Shown one piece after another: positions 44,937 through 54,470 of a DNA stretch of 64,000 nt. The notes beneath the pieces are model-generated. The model had not been told where the DNA came from and ran no database searches. It saw nothing but the letters and a program-made list of their open reading frames with translations. The stretch is from JBAYDV01 sp041672845 (GTDB lineage: Bacteria > Bacteroidota > Bacteroidia > Bacteroidales > UBA932). The translations under genes and the position numbers were made by a program. Every line of letters starts with the position of its first letter. Positions within the stretch are counted from its first letter, which is position 1. The DNA is taken from positions 62,001 through 126,000 of the forward strand of contig JBAYYV010000003.1 of the NCBI GenBank assembly GCA_041672845.1. Reading direction: 5' to 3'.

Positions 44937-46370
44937 ATGGCTTTAAACGATTATTTTATAGAAAAGTTAAATAAAGCCTTTCCATTTAAACCTACTCAAG
45001 ACCAGTCTAAGTTATTTGAACATTTAGCTAAATTTATATCGATTTCTGAACCTACAAATACTGATTATTCAGATATATTAATTATTAATGGTTATGCTGG
45101 TACAGGTAAAACATCTGCGATCAGTGCTTTAGTCCAGGTATTAGAAATTGTCGACAGACCATATAAACTTCTTGCTCCTACTGGACGTTCTGCTAAAGTG
45201 TTAAGTGGATATGCTGGAAAATCGGCACATACTATACACAAGCAGATTTATAGGCAAAAATCAGTTCTAGTCGGGAATTTCGTTCTTGCTCCTAATAAAT
45301 TAACGGATTGTATTATCATTGTAGATGAAGTGTCTTTGATTACTACTCTGTCTGGTGACAATACCTTTGGTTCAGGAAATCTATTGGAAGATTTAATTAT
45401 GTATGTTCGTCAGGGTAAAAGAAATAAGTTGATTTTGATGGGGGATAGTGGTCAGTTACCTCCTATTGGTTTAGAGAGAAGCCCTGCTTTAGATATTAAT
45501 GAAATGACATTTTACGGTAACTGTGATTATTGTGAATTAAAGGCTGTAGTACGTCAGTCTCAAGAATCTGGTATTTTATATAATGCTACTGTTTTGAGAT
45601 TTATGCAATTAGCTAAATCTATAGGTGATTCTGCTAATTCATTAGCCTTGCCTAAATTTGATTTCGAGAGCTTTCCAGACATTGAGAAAATAACGGGTAA
45701 CGAATTAATCGAATGTATTAATGATGCTTATGAAAGGTATGGTGAGGAAGATACTGTTATATTGTGTCGTTCTAATAAACGTGCTAATAGATATAATGCA
45801 GGTATCCGTGCCACTGTACTATTTAGAGAGGAACAACTCACTAGTGGGGACAGACTTATGGTCGTAAAAAACTGTTATCAATTTTTAGATAAAATTCCCG
45901 AATTAGATTTTATTGCAAATGGTGATGTGGCAGAATTACTTAGCATCAAAAATCATGAGGATCGTTATGGTCTTCATTATGCAGATGCTCGTTTAAGATT
46001 TCCTGATTATAAAGATGTCGAGATAGATGCTAAAGTTATATTAGATACTCTGACTTCTGAACGAGCTTCTTTAGATCAAACTCAGTATAAAGCTCTTTGG
46101 GATGGTATAAATAAAGATTACGCTCATATTACTACTAAAAGTAAACGATACAAATCTATTCGAGAAGACAAATATTATAATGCTCTGCAAATAAAGTTCT
46201 CATATGCAGTCACAGGACACAAATCACAAGGAGGTCAGTGGAAAGCTGTCTTTATCGACAACCCATTTTGGAAACCCGATGTTACTATTGACGAAATCAA
46301 ATGGTTTTACACCGCTATAACTCGAGCTATCCAGAAAGTCTATCTTGTGAATTTCCCTAATGAAATCTAA
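44937..46370 (+). CDS. RecD-like DNA helicase/ATPase
   Basis: A 477-residue SF1 helicase-like ATPase. It has a Q-motif-like start (FKPTQDQSKLFEHL), Walker A GYAGTGKTSA (53-62), PTGRSAKVLSGYAGKSAHTI with the family TxH (KQIYRQK after it), Walker B CIIIVDEVSLI, LMGDSGQLPPIG, and a C-terminal UvrD_C_2-like YAVTGHKSQGGQW then FYTAITRAIQKVYLV. It resembles RecD2-type or AAA_30 helicases but is shorter than full RecD2 because the long N-terminal region is absent. A role in DNA repair is likely; the exact function is not known. It follows trkH by 1 bp. Confidence 0.88.
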   Translation: MALNDYFIEKLNKAFPFKPTQDQSKLFEHLAKFISISEPTNTDYSDILIINGYAGTGKTSAISALVQVLEIVDRPYKLLAPTGRSAKVLSGYAGKSAHTIHKQIYRQKSVLVGNFVLAPNKLTDCIIIVDEVSLITTLSGDNTFGSGNLLEDLIMYVRQGKRNKLILMGDSGQLPPIGLERSPALDINEMTFYGNCDYCELKAVVRQSQESGILYNATVLRFMQLAKSIGDSANSLALPKFDFESFPDIEKITGNELIECINDAYERYGEEDTVILCRSNKRANRYNAGIRATVLFREEQLTSGDRLMVVKNCYQFLDKIPELDFIANGDVAELLSIKNHEDRYGLHYADARLRFPDYKDVEIDAKVILDTLTSERASLDQTQYKALWDGINKDYAHITTKSKRYKSIREDKYYNALQIKFSYAVTGHKSQGGQWKAVFIDNPFWKPDVTIDEIKWFYTAITRAIQKVYLVNFPNEI

Positions 46371-46380
46371 AATATAAATA

Positions 46381-46650
46381 TTCAGATTTATCTTTCATAA
46401 ATATTTTAGTCTATACTTTCATAAGTATCTGGAATTTATTTTTAATAAGTATTTTAGTCTATACTTTATAAGTATCTGGAATTCATTTTTAATAAGTATT
46501 TTAGTCTATACTTTATAAGTATCTGGAATTCATTTTTAATAAGTATTTTAGTCTATACTTTCATAAGTATCTGGAATTTATCTTTCATAAATATTTTAGT
46601 CTATACTTTCATAAGTATTCAGATTTATTTTTCATAAGTATTCAGATTTA
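46381..46650 (+). repeat. Five tandem 47/48-bp repeats with internal hairpins
   Basis: ATTTTAGTCTATACTT recurs at 46403, 46451, 46498, 46545 and 46593, spaced 47 or 48 bp. Each unit has AAGTAT-8-ATACTT and ATACTT-AAGTAT inversions, so each RNA copy could fold into small hairpins. Two shorter partial units (ATAAGTATTCAGATTTA) follow up to 46650. Confidence 0.93.
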
Positions 46651-46665
46651 TTTAAAAAATATTTA

Positions 46666-46765
46666 CATAGGAAATAACAAAAGATGTTCTGTAAGGTCGA
46701 TTTCGACATTTCCTCCTAGAAAATCATAGTAAAATGTAATAGGAAATAACACAAAGTGCTTTTAT
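46666..46765. repeat. Second copy of the GGAAATAAC / GACATTTCC element
   Basis: AGGAAATAAC, GATTTCGACATTTCCT, and AGGAAATAAC with AAAGTGCTTTTA recur here. Read on the minus strand, the last segment (AAAGCACTTTGTGTTATTTC) matches AAAGCACTTTTCGTTATTTA at 19561-19582. So this is the same family as at 19440-19690, partly inverted. The remaining DNA to 46864 shows nothing else recognisable. Confidence 0.7.
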
Positions 46766-46863
46766 AGTATAGTGTATTTGGCAAGTGTAAGAATCTATTT
46801 AATGATAATGAAATGGGTGCTAACAAAAAATGAATTATCGGTTGGTGGAATAGTTGAAAGTAG

Positions 46864-48333
46864 TTAAATTTCTTTTGTGAGGTATAGACGTTTCTTTCCA
46901 TCAAAACGGCTTAGTCCAAAAATGTGATAAGTTTCTGATTCTCCGACTTTTAATTTTTTTTTCAATTCATTAGAACTTAATGGAATATTCTTCGCACTTA
47001 CAGCAGCATTGGGGTATTGATTAGCTGCTTTTATTATAGATTTTTTGCTCATATCGGTGATTTGCAATATCTTAAATGTTTTACCTGGAAAGGTAATTAG
47101 CTGGTTTGATAAGTAGAGATGAGTCCCAGTGGCAATTTTATCAATTTTGTAATATTCAGATATATATTTAAATGCACCAGCTTTAGTAATGGATTTATTA
47201 GGTTCATAAAGATATTTGGGAGATTCGCTTTCAATATTGTTATCCATACTATTATCTGTACTGTTATTATGGGTATGAATATTATTAATGGTGGATGGTT
47301 TAGAATTTGTTAATTTTTCGGGTTTGGCAAAAGTACATTTAGCGTTTTTTTCGTTTGATATTTTAAATTTAAAAGTTTGTGGAGATTTATTCTTTTTTAA
47401 ATTTACACAAGTAATTATGGGTTCAGTAGATGTCGATTTTATGAAATCTCTTTCTAGTAATAATAATAATTCTTTGCATTCATTATTAAGACTAATGATA
47501 TGAACTTCAGATGTTTCTGGTAATAATTTTAAAGTAGCTGTTAAATCTGCCATAGGTGATATTTTTAATAATATCTTAGGTGATTTTTTAAATAACCATT
47601 CTTTTAACTCGCATATATTGGGACTACTATCTTCGATCGAATATATTCTACTACCTGTTTTTGAACGTCTAGCTGGATCCAAATAAAAAAGATCGTAGTG
47701 GTTTCGCAGTGATGGTCCACTTAAGTAAGGATTAGCTAGTGAATTTATTAGAAATTCTTTATTAACTGTCTGATTATATACATGTATATTACATGGATTA
47801 ATATTTGAATTATAAACAGGCGAGTTATGAACTTCTAATTTAGAGTCTGTAGAATTATAATTAGTAGATTTATAGTGTTCTAATTTTGAGTCTGTAAAAT
47901 TATAATTAGTAGATTTATAGTGTTCTAATTTTGAGTCTGTCGACAATAATTTGAAGTTCTGTAAGGAGCAGCAAGCGATGGTTTTATTTTGTTCGAAGTA
48001 ATCTACTTCAGATGCTATTTGTGAAATGTAATATGTATCTACTCCTAAACCTCCGCAGAGATCTGCACATATATCTCCCTTATGGATGAATCTTTGTTTA
48101 TACTTAGCGGTTTGTTCTGAACTACATTGTTCTAATGAAAGATTAGTAGGATATTCGATAGCAGGAATGTGGTACCATTTAATTAGTTTGGTTTTTATTT
48201 TCTTACGGGCTTCTATTTGTCGGACGGCTTTTTTAATATCAATATCATTATTATCGCCAGACGAAAGGAGGAGTTTCATTAGGTCGGTATCTTCATTTTT
48301 TAATATGAATTTTATGGTCCTTTCGTTTAGCAT
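46864..48333 (-). CDS. SAM-dependent methyltransferase, PG_1098/THUMP-like type
   Basis: A 489-residue protein of the class I methyltransferase family seen across Bacteroidota. ICADLCGGLGVDTYYIS (about 88-104) is the SAM-binding loop, YDLFYLDPARRSKTGSRIY the DPARR motif, then KSPKILLKISPMADLT, with a C-terminal THUMP-like domain (KFKISNEKNAKCTF and following). A nucleic acid substrate is likely, but none is established. Between the SAM loop and the DPARR motif lies an unusual insert of three 15-residue tandem repeats (TDSKLEHYKSTNYNS) coded by 45-bp DNA repeats, followed by more Asn-rich sequence. A second Asn-rich stretch (NSTDNSMDNNIESE) lies further on. Confidence 0.8.
   Translation of the reverse strand: MLNERTIKFILKNEDTDLMKLLLSSGDNNDIDIKKAVRQIEARKKIKTKLIKWYHIPAIEYPTNLSLEQCSSEQTAKYKQRFIHKGDICADLCGGLGVDTYYISQIASEVDYFEQNKTIACCSLQNFKLLSTDSKLEHYKSTNYNFTDSKLEHYKSTNYNSTDSKLEVHNSPVYNSNINPCNIHVYNQTVNKEFLINSLANPYLSGPSLRNHYDLFYLDPARRSKTGSRIYSIEDSSPNICELKEWLFKKSPKILLKISPMADLTATLKLLPETSEVHIISLNNECKELLLLLERDFIKSTSTEPIITCVNLKKNKSPQTFKFKISNEKNAKCTFAKPEKLTNSKPSTINNIHTHNNSTDNSMDNNIESESPKYLYEPNKSITKAGAFKYISEYYKIDKIATGTHLYLSNQLITFPGKTFKILQITDMSKKSIIKAANQYPNAAVSAKNIPLSSNELKKKLKVGESETYHIFGLSRFDGKKRLYLTKEI
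47835..47945. repeat. In-frame 45-bp tandem repeat within the methyltransferase
   Basis: Units start at 47835, 47880 and 47925 (CTAATTTTGAGTCTGT and so on). The first two are nearly identical over 45 bp and the third is partial at DNA level. The period keeps the reading frame. Confidence 0.93.
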
Positions 48334-48369
48334 TTTTCTAATTGTATTTTTTTTCTGTCGTAAAGTTAG

Positions 48370-48377
48370 TATTTTTG
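48370..48377 (+). promoter_or_regulatory. Probable -7 element for the phosphoglucomutase gene
   Basis: TATTTTTG fits TAnnTTTG, 52 bp before the start codon. Confidence 0.4.
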
Positions 48378-48428
48378 TTAGAGAAATATTAAGAAATATT
48401 TAATGCAAGAATAATTAAACGAATAATT

Positions 48429-50180
48429 ATGGATTATAGAGAAAGGGCGAAAGTCTGGCTTTCCAATGAGTATGATGTAGAGACCAGACATCAAGTAAGA
48501 ATAATGTTCGATGAAGATGCTAATAAAACAGATGCTGGTAATACTAGTCTTCTGGAGGATTCTTTTTATAGGAATTTGGAATTTGGCACTGGTGGATTGA
48601 GGGGTATTATGGGAGCTGGTACGAATCGTATGAATAAATATACTGTAGCTATGGCTACTCAGGGTTTTGCCAATTATTTAATTAAAGCTTTCGCTGATAT
48701 TTATAAGTCATTAGATGATCATATTAAAGTGGCTATTTCTTTTGATTCTAGAAATCATAGTAGAGAATTTGCTAAGATTACTGCTAATGTATTTTCTTCA
48801 AATGGTTTCATAGTTTATCTTTTCGATAATATTAGGCCTACTCCAGAATTGAGTTTTGCGATTAGAGAACTTGGTTGTAAAGCGGGTGTTATGGTTACTG
48901 CTTCTCATAATCCTAAGGAATATAACGGATATAAAGCTTATTGGGAAGATGGTGCTCAAATTACTGCTCCTCATGATAAGAATATAATAGATGAAGTAAA
49001 TAAGATTACTTCTATTACTCAGGTTAAGGTGCCTGAAGAATATCATGCTAGAAATAGATATGAAAAACCTGCTAAAATAGATTTGTCAGATTTTGGTCCT
49101 GCTGGAAGTATAGAGCCTATAGGTGAAAAGATTGATAAAATTTATCTTGATAAAATATTGTCTCTTATGTTGTCCCCAGATTCTGTTAAAAATCATAAGG
49201 ACATGACGATAGTTTATACTCCTCTTCATGGAACTGGTGTGAGAATGGTGCCTCGTGCTTTAAAGCAACTCGGTTTTACTAATATTAATACAGTCGTTAA
49301 GCAAGATATTTCTGATGGTAATTTTCCTACTGTAGTGTCTCCAAATCCAGAGGAACCTGCTGCAATGAAGTTAGCATTAGCCCTAGCTGATAAAAAAAAT
49401 GCAGATTTAGTAATGGCTACTGATCCAGATGCTGATAGAGTAGGTATTGCTGTTAGGGATAATAATGGAAAAATGAAGCAGCTTAACGGAAATCAAACGG
49501 CGTCTATTCTAACTTATTATATTTTAAGACGTTGGAAAGAAGAAGGTAAGCTAAATAAGAATACATATACTATTAAAACGATAGTGACTACCGAGCTTTT
49601 AAAAGCTATTTCTGAAAGTTTCGGAGTGGAATGTTATGATGTTTTAACTGGGTTCAAATATATTTGTGAGTTAGTTCGTCTTAATGAAGGTAAGAAATTA
49701 TTTATTTTTGGTGGAGAAGAAAGTTACGGTTATAATCTTGGTGAATTTGTTCGAGATAAAGATGCAGTAGTGGCCTGTTCGGCAATAGCTGAATGTGCTG
49801 CATGGGCATTAGATCAAGGTATGAGTATGTATGAGTTGTTGCAGAAGATTTATCAAGAATATGGTTATTATAGTGAAAAATTAATGTCTGTAGTCAAGAA
49901 AGGTAAAACTGGACAAGAAGAAATCAAGGCTATGATGGATAATTATCGTGTTAATCCTCCTAAAACTATTGCTGGATCTAAAGTGGTTCGTGTGATTGAT
50001 TGCTTGAAACCTGAGGAAACGGGCCTACCGTCTTCAAATGTACTTAGATTCTTTACTGAAGATGAAAGTGTCGTTTCAGTTCGACCTTCTGGTACTGAGC
50101 CTAAGATCAAATATTATTTCGGTGCTAAAGGTGATAATGCTGATACTAAGGTATCTGAGATGATTCAAGAGTTTAAATAA
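48429..50180 (+). CDS. Phosphoglucomutase/phosphomannomutase
   Basis: A 583-residue alpha-D-phosphohexomutase. The four family loops are present: catalytic serine TASHNPKEYNGYKAYW, metal site ATDPDADRVGIAV, sugar loop FGGEESYGYNLGEF and phosphate loop VRPSGTEPKIKYYFG. It also has FGTGGLRGIMGAGTNRMN near the start. It interconverts hexose 1- and 6-phosphates; length and the DGAQI motif fit the PgcA-like group. The stop overlaps the convergent ZIP gene by 8 bp. Confidence 0.95.
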   Translation: MDYRERAKVWLSNEYDVETRHQVRIMFDEDANKTDAGNTSLLEDSFYRNLEFGTGGLRGIMGAGTNRMNKYTVAMATQGFANYLIKAFADIYKSLDDHIKVAISFDSRNHSREFAKITANVFSSNGFIVYLFDNIRPTPELSFAIRELGCKAGVMVTASHNPKEYNGYKAYWEDGAQITAPHDKNIIDEVNKITSITQVKVPEEYHARNRYEKPAKIDLSDFGPAGSIEPIGEKIDKIYLDKILSLMLSPDSVKNHKDMTIVYTPLHGTGVRMVPRALKQLGFTNINTVVKQDISDGNFPTVVSPNPEEPAAMKLALALADKKNADLVMATDPDADRVGIAVRDNNGKMKQLNGNQTASILTYYILRRWKEEGKLNKNTYTIKTIVTTELLKAISESFGVECYDVLTGFKYICELVRLNEGKKLFIFGGEESYGYNLGEFVRDKDAVVACSAIAECAAWALDQGMSMYELLQKIYQEYGYYSEKLMSVVKKGKTGQEEIKAMMDNYRVNPPKTIAGSKVVRVIDCLKPEETGLPSSNVLRFFTEDESVVSVRPSGTEPKIKYYFGAKGDNADTKVSEMIQEFK

Positions 50181-51024
50181 GAGTAGTATCTAAAAAGAAC
50201 ATTAATACGAATCCGAATGCGAATCCTATAGTACTAAAGTTTGAGTGCTTGCCGGCCTGTGATTCTGGAATTAATTCTTCTATTACTACATAAATCATAC
50301 ATCCTGCAGCGAAGGAAAGTGCATATGGTAAAATCCCTTCGATTAAACTTGTTAATAATATAGCCAAAATGGCTGCTACAGGTTCTACAGCTCCTGATAA
50401 AGTACCAAACCAAAAAGCCTTGAATTTACAAATAACATCATTTTTACGAGCTGTTTCAGATGTAGTAGCTTGTGCAGCTTTTAATGCGTTATAATGTTCT
50501 AGTGAAGCAGCTCTTAGGGGCATAGAGATAATGGCGCCTTCTGGGAAATTTTGAATAGCTAATCCTATAGCTAAAACCATGGCTGCCTGTAATGTGATAT
50601 TATTGTCTCCACTCATCCAACCTGCGAATATTACTCCGACTGCCATACCTTCTGGAATATTGTGAAGAGTAACGGCCAACATTAAACGGCTTTGATGACC
50701 AAGATTACATTTAATACCTTCTTTTGTATTTGACTTTATATGTGTATGTGGAATAAGTCCATCTAGCAGTAAAAAGAATCCCATACCGAGTAATACTCCT
50801 ACTACAGTAGGTACCCATTCTGCTTTTCCTGCTTGTGCTGTCATTTCGGTAGCTGGAATAATAAGAGACCAAATAGACGCAGCTATCATAACTCCTGATG
50901 CAAATCCCATAAGAATCTTTTCAAGACTTGGAATCATTTTATTTCTCATGAAAAATACCATGGAACTTCCTAAAATAGTACCAAGAAAAGGTATTGCAAG
51001 ACCAATTATTAATTCTGAAGTCAT
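50173..51024 (-). CDS. ZIP-family metal transporter
   Basis: A 283-residue membrane protein with about eight helices. Helices IV and V carry the family metal motifs HNIPEGMAVGVIFAG and GLAIQNFPEGAIISMPLR. A variable loop (about 185-200) separates them from the C-terminal helices (EELIPES). It should import Zn2+ or another divalent metal. The gene overlaps the end of pssA by 4 bp, so it is probably read with it. Metal choice cannot be told. Confidence 0.93.
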   Translation of the reverse strand: MTSELIIGLAIPFLGTILGSSMVFFMRNKMIPSLEKILMGFASGVMIAASIWSLIIPATEMTAQAGKAEWVPTVVGVLLGMGFFLLLDGLIPHTHIKSNTKEGIKCNLGHQSRLMLAVTLHNIPEGMAVGVIFAGWMSGDNNITLQAAMVLAIGLAIQNFPEGAIISMPLRAASLEHYNALKAAQATTSETARKNDVICKFKAFWFGTLSGAVEPVAAILAILLTSLIEGILPYALSFAAGCMIYVVIEELIPESQAGKHSNFSTIGFAFGFVLMFFLDTTLI

Positions 51025-51755
51025 TTGTTGATCTTTTTAAGTAAGTAAATTATGTTGGTTATTATGTTCCAGCATATATAAGATGTAAATAGATATAAGA
51101 TAGGTATAGACCAATGAAGTCCTAGTGCGAATAATATTATAACTACTATTACTAGATGGATGACATAACTGTAAAGATTCTTATTTTCAGCCCATTTAAA
51201 AGATGTTAATTTCAATGAGAACATAGGAACTTTAGAGATAGTAAGTTCTGCTATAATGATAGCTGCAATAGGGAGATAATAAGGATTATTTATAGCTAAA
51301 GCAAAAACATTATTATGTAGTGCCACCAATATCATAGAACCTAAAAACCCAGCAGCAGCGGGAGTAGGAAGTCCTATAAATGTATGAGTTTGACTGTCGT
51401 CAACGTTAAATTTAGCTAATCTAAATGCTGCTTGTACAGCATAATAAAGTGTTATTAATGCAGGGATGGACCAACTGTTTCCACATACATTAGTAACCAT
51501 GTAATTATATAATAAAAGAGAAGGAGCTAGTCCGAAGCTTACAAGATCGCTAAGTGAATCTAATTCCTTCCCAATATCTGAATATGCTCCTAATAATCGT
51601 GCGGAAAAACCATCAAAAAAATCAAATATTGCACTAAATACTATACATAATAGTGCTAAGTCAAATTCTCCATAAAATGAAAAAATTATAGATACTATTC
51701 CTGAAATTAAATTCAAAGAAGTAATAAAATTCGGTATGCCAGATTTGAATTTCAT
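51021..51755 (-). CDS. pssA: CDP-diacylglycerol-serine O-phosphatidyltransferase
   Basis: A 244-residue membrane enzyme with the CDP-alcohol phosphotransferase signature D-x2-DG-x2-AR-x8-G-x3-D-x3-D, seen as DFFDGFSARLLG followed by GKELDSLSD. It opens with GIPNFITSLNLISGIVSIIF and has about six to eight hydrophobic helices. It makes phosphatidylserine, precursor of phosphatidylethanolamine. It lies 13 bp after a peptidase gene and overlaps the ZIP gene start. Confidence 0.94.
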   Translation of the reverse strand: MKFKSGIPNFITSLNLISGIVSIIFSFYGEFDLALLCIVFSAIFDFFDGFSARLLGAYSDIGKELDSLSDLVSFGLAPSLLLYNYMVTNVCGNSWSIPALITLYYAVQAAFRLAKFNVDDSQTHTFIGLPTPAAAGFLGSMILVALHNNVFALAINNPYYLPIAAIIIAELTISKVPMFSLKLTSFKWAENKNLYSYVIHLVIVVIILFALGLHWSIPILYLFTSYICWNIITNIIYLLKKINK

Positions 51756-51768
51756 GATGATATGTTTA

Positions 51769-52887
51769 CTATTTAATATCTAATTTCTTTCTAAGTTTTT
51801 TAGGGATGGCATTTTTATGAACCATGATTCCCATAGTTTTACCTCTTACATAACTTACAGACATGTTGTGATATCCGTCACCGTTAATATCTGTATTCCA
51901 AGAGTTCTTAGTAATGTAATATTTATTTCCATTCTGATCTTTAGAAATACCTACGATATGTTCTAGATGTTGATCTTCAGTTTTGAAAGTTTCTATCCAT
52001 TCTTGACGAAGGTTTTGAGTAACTATCATTTCTTCTATGGGTTCTTTAAGATCTTTAAGATCTGATTTTGTAAGTTTAGTATCAGCAGGAATAATAGAGA
52101 AATGTTCTTTGAATTGGTAACCAGCTTCCATAACATCACCATCCCAATCTACTGTGTATCCTGTTTTGAGTGCGTTATCTATAACTTCCATGAATTCGTC
52201 TAATGGAAGATTATATTGTTTTTCATGATCCCAGTTATCATAAATTTCTACAGGAACTTTTTGATAAAATGGGTGATGAGTTACACTACAAATTTCTACA
52301 TAATCATCAGGATTAAGTCCTAGCATGTTTGCAAAAGATTTAGCTGTGTACTCTTTACCATTATATTCGAAAGTATCAGGAATTTCTCCAAGATATGTGT
52401 CAAGCACATATTTTTGTAATTCAAAGTATTCCGGAGAACGTTTGCCTAATTTAATCCCTTCTTTTACTAGAGTAGTAAGGTAGCCGCTAAGTTCTTTATG
52501 ATCATGACCTTTAGCATCATAATTAATACCATTATATGCACTTTCTGGCATCATACCATATTTAGCATATACTTTAAATGCCATATGACAAATACTTCCA
52601 GGACCTATATTCCCATTTCCTCTTCTTAAAAAATCATCTTGAATACGTTCTACATAGTTATTTCTAACTACGAACATTTCTGATAAATCATATTCACCTT
52701 TTCCCATTCTTAAAAGTTCAGATTCCATGAAAGAACAAGTAGCGAAACACCAGCATGTTCCAGAGTGATTTTGATCTTTAACAGAAGTAACAGGATTTTT
52801 TAAAACTTCAGTAAACTGATATTGTGCAGAAGCACTTATAGCTATTGCTGTTAGGCAGAAAACTAAGACTAATCTTTTTATTTTCAT
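51769..52887 (-). CDS. Secreted C1-family peptidase (bleomycin hydrolase-like), first
   Basis: A 372-residue papain-like aminopeptidase of the PepC / bleomycin hydrolase type. After a signal peptide (1-21, ending ASA) comes DQNHSGTCWCF with Gln39 and catalytic Cys45, DLSEMFVVRNNYVE, the catalytic His in QHLEHIVGISKDQNG and the Asn in YYITKNSWNTD. The signal peptide puts it in the periplasm or outside, unlike cytosolic PepC. A paralogue lies upstream; an inverted repeat between them may separate the transcripts. It is somewhat shorter than classical PepC (about 440). Confidence 0.93.
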   Translation of the reverse strand: MKIKRLVLVFCLTAIAISASAQYQFTEVLKNPVTSVKDQNHSGTCWCFATCSFMESELLRMGKGEYDLSEMFVVRNNYVERIQDDFLRRGNGNIGPGSICHMAFKVYAKYGMMPESAYNGINYDAKGHDHKELSGYLTTLVKEGIKLGKRSPEYFELQKYVLDTYLGEIPDTFEYNGKEYTAKSFANMLGLNPDDYVEICSVTHHPFYQKVPVEIYDNWDHEKQYNLPLDEFMEVIDNALKTGYTVDWDGDVMEAGYQFKEHFSIIPADTKLTKSDLKDLKEPIEEMIVTQNLRQEWIETFKTEDQHLEHIVGISKDQNGNKYYITKNSWNTDINGDGYHNMSVSYVRGKTMGIMVHKNAIPKKLRKKLDIK

Positions 52888-52939
52888 TTTATAAGTTATT
52901 AGGTTTGTAAAATTTTATAAGTGTAAATTTAACATTTAT

Positions 52940-52987
52940 ATATAAAAATAATGGCCATTTACTAAAATATTTTAATAAATGGTCATT
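52940..52987 (-). terminator. Inverted repeat between the two peptidase genes
   Basis: Two 19-base arms (52950-52968 and 52969-52987) pair with two wobble-type mismatches. On the minus strand the hairpin is followed by a T-rich run, so it probably ends the transcript of the 53026-54234 gene. Confidence 0.6.
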
Positions 52988-53025
52988 AAGTATATTTAAA
53001 TCTAATTAAAAATTATTTAGTCTCA

Positions 53026-54234
53026 TTAAAGGCCTAATTTTTCTTTAATAGTAGTAGGAATAGCATTTTTATTTACAATGAAATTCATTGTTTTATATTC
53101 TACAAAAGCTTCTGATACGTACCAAATACCTTTATATTTACCTGCTGTGTTCCATGAATTTTTAACTAAATAATATTTAGTTCCGTTTTGATCTTTAGCG
53201 ATACCATAAATTTGCATACCGTGATCGTCGGTTGTTTCTTGACGGTCATATGCTTCTTGACGCATTTCTTGAGTGATAGTAAGTTCTGGACAAGGCATTG
53301 AAAGATAAGGTGCATTAATTTTCTTTTTACTAACACCGATCCAACGAGCTTCGTCAGAACCAGATTCTTCGATATCTTTAATTTTATCTGTATCAGGAAT
53401 TACGCCTACACCGTTACGAGAGAAACCTCTTTCTGAAACATCAGCACCCCAGCAAATAGTGTAACCATTATTAAGAGCGTTGTCCATGATAGCCATCATA
53501 TCTTTGATAGGTACATTGTAAGAAATGTCATTTCTCCAGTTATCAGGTACTTGGATAGAATATGATGTATAGAATGGATGATGTGTGAAAGATGTAATAG
53601 ATACGTAATCATCCATGTTAATATTAAGACTTTCAGCAAATGATTTAGGGGTATATTCTTTACCTTCGTATGTGAAAGTTTCAGGAGCTACACCTAAGTA
53701 AGCATCGATGATACCATTAAAAGCTGTTTTCCAAGCTGTAGATAATCTTCTGTTAGGTTTTTTAGCTATAACATCTAAAAAAGCTTTAGATGTTTTTGAA
53801 AGTTCAGAAAATTTATTTCTTGATTCACCATAGTTAAGACCTTCCATTTCTGTCTGAGGAACAATACCATGATTTTTCCAAACGTTTAAAACATCACCAC
53901 AAGAACTACCTTCTGAATAATTGAAGATACCATACATTCTTACGTATTTTACAGCTCTTTCTTTAAATGAGTTAGAAACGATATACATTTCAGATAAATC
54001 TAACGAAGGACCACCAGCTTTTATAATTTCACTTTCTAAAAAACCAATTCCAGAGTAGCACCAGCAAGTACCTGAACTAGCTTGGTCTTTAACAGAGGTA
54101 ATAGGGTTTTCTACTACAATTTCAAATTTATATTCTGGTTTTTCTTCTTTTTTCTTTCTGCGATTACTAGCGAAAGAAACAGGGGATAGCATGCATAATG
54201 TAGCGGCAGCTAAAAATAATGTTCTTAATTTCAT
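53026..54234 (-). CDS. Secreted C1-family peptidase (bleomycin hydrolase-like), second
   Basis: A 402-residue paralogue of the downstream peptidase. Signal peptide 1-22 (ending SFA) is followed by a very basic stretch (SNRRKKKEEK). The catalytic set is Gln51 and Cys57 in DQASSGTCWCY, His in TTDDHGMQIYGIAKDQNG and Asn in YYLVKNSWNTAG; DLSEMYIVSNSFKERA is shared with its neighbour. Compared with the first copy it has an extra loop (about 285-310). It likely trims peptides in the periplasm for amino-acid fermentation (inference). Confidence 0.93.
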   Translation of the reverse strand: MKLRTLFLAAATLCMLSPVSFASNRRKKKEEKPEYKFEIVVENPITSVKDQASSGTCWCYSGIGFLESEIIKAGGPSLDLSEMYIVSNSFKERAVKYVRMYGIFNYSEGSSCGDVLNVWKNHGIVPQTEMEGLNYGESRNKFSELSKTSKAFLDVIAKKPNRRLSTAWKTAFNGIIDAYLGVAPETFTYEGKEYTPKSFAESLNINMDDYVSITSFTHHPFYTSYSIQVPDNWRNDISYNVPIKDMMAIMDNALNNGYTICWGADVSERGFSRNGVGVIPDTDKIKDIEESGSDEARWIGVSKKKINAPYLSMPCPELTITQEMRQEAYDRQETTDDHGMQIYGIAKDQNGTKYYLVKNSWNTAGKYKGIWYVSEAFVEYKTMNFIVNKNAIPTTIKEKLGL

Positions 54235-54470
54235 AAAATTTATTATTAAAATATTTATTATTATTTTGAGTAAATTCGGATATTATTTATTTTCTGTATC
54301 TATATTAATATTTTCATCTTACTAAGATAGTGTATTGTTTTGAAAAATCGGAATTTTTGGAGGCTTTTTTAGAGTTTAATATGTCCTAAAACTTTTTCAA
54401 TATATTATTTGTAGCAATAATTTTATTGGTAAAAAATAAAAATTTTGTTAAATAATAGATTTTCAATTAA

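Noticed and set aside
48086..48403. A 105-codon plus-strand frame opposite the methyltransferase start
   Set aside because: The opposite strand encodes the conserved N-terminus of the methyltransferase; this frame has no domain and overlaps the promoter region of the next gene.
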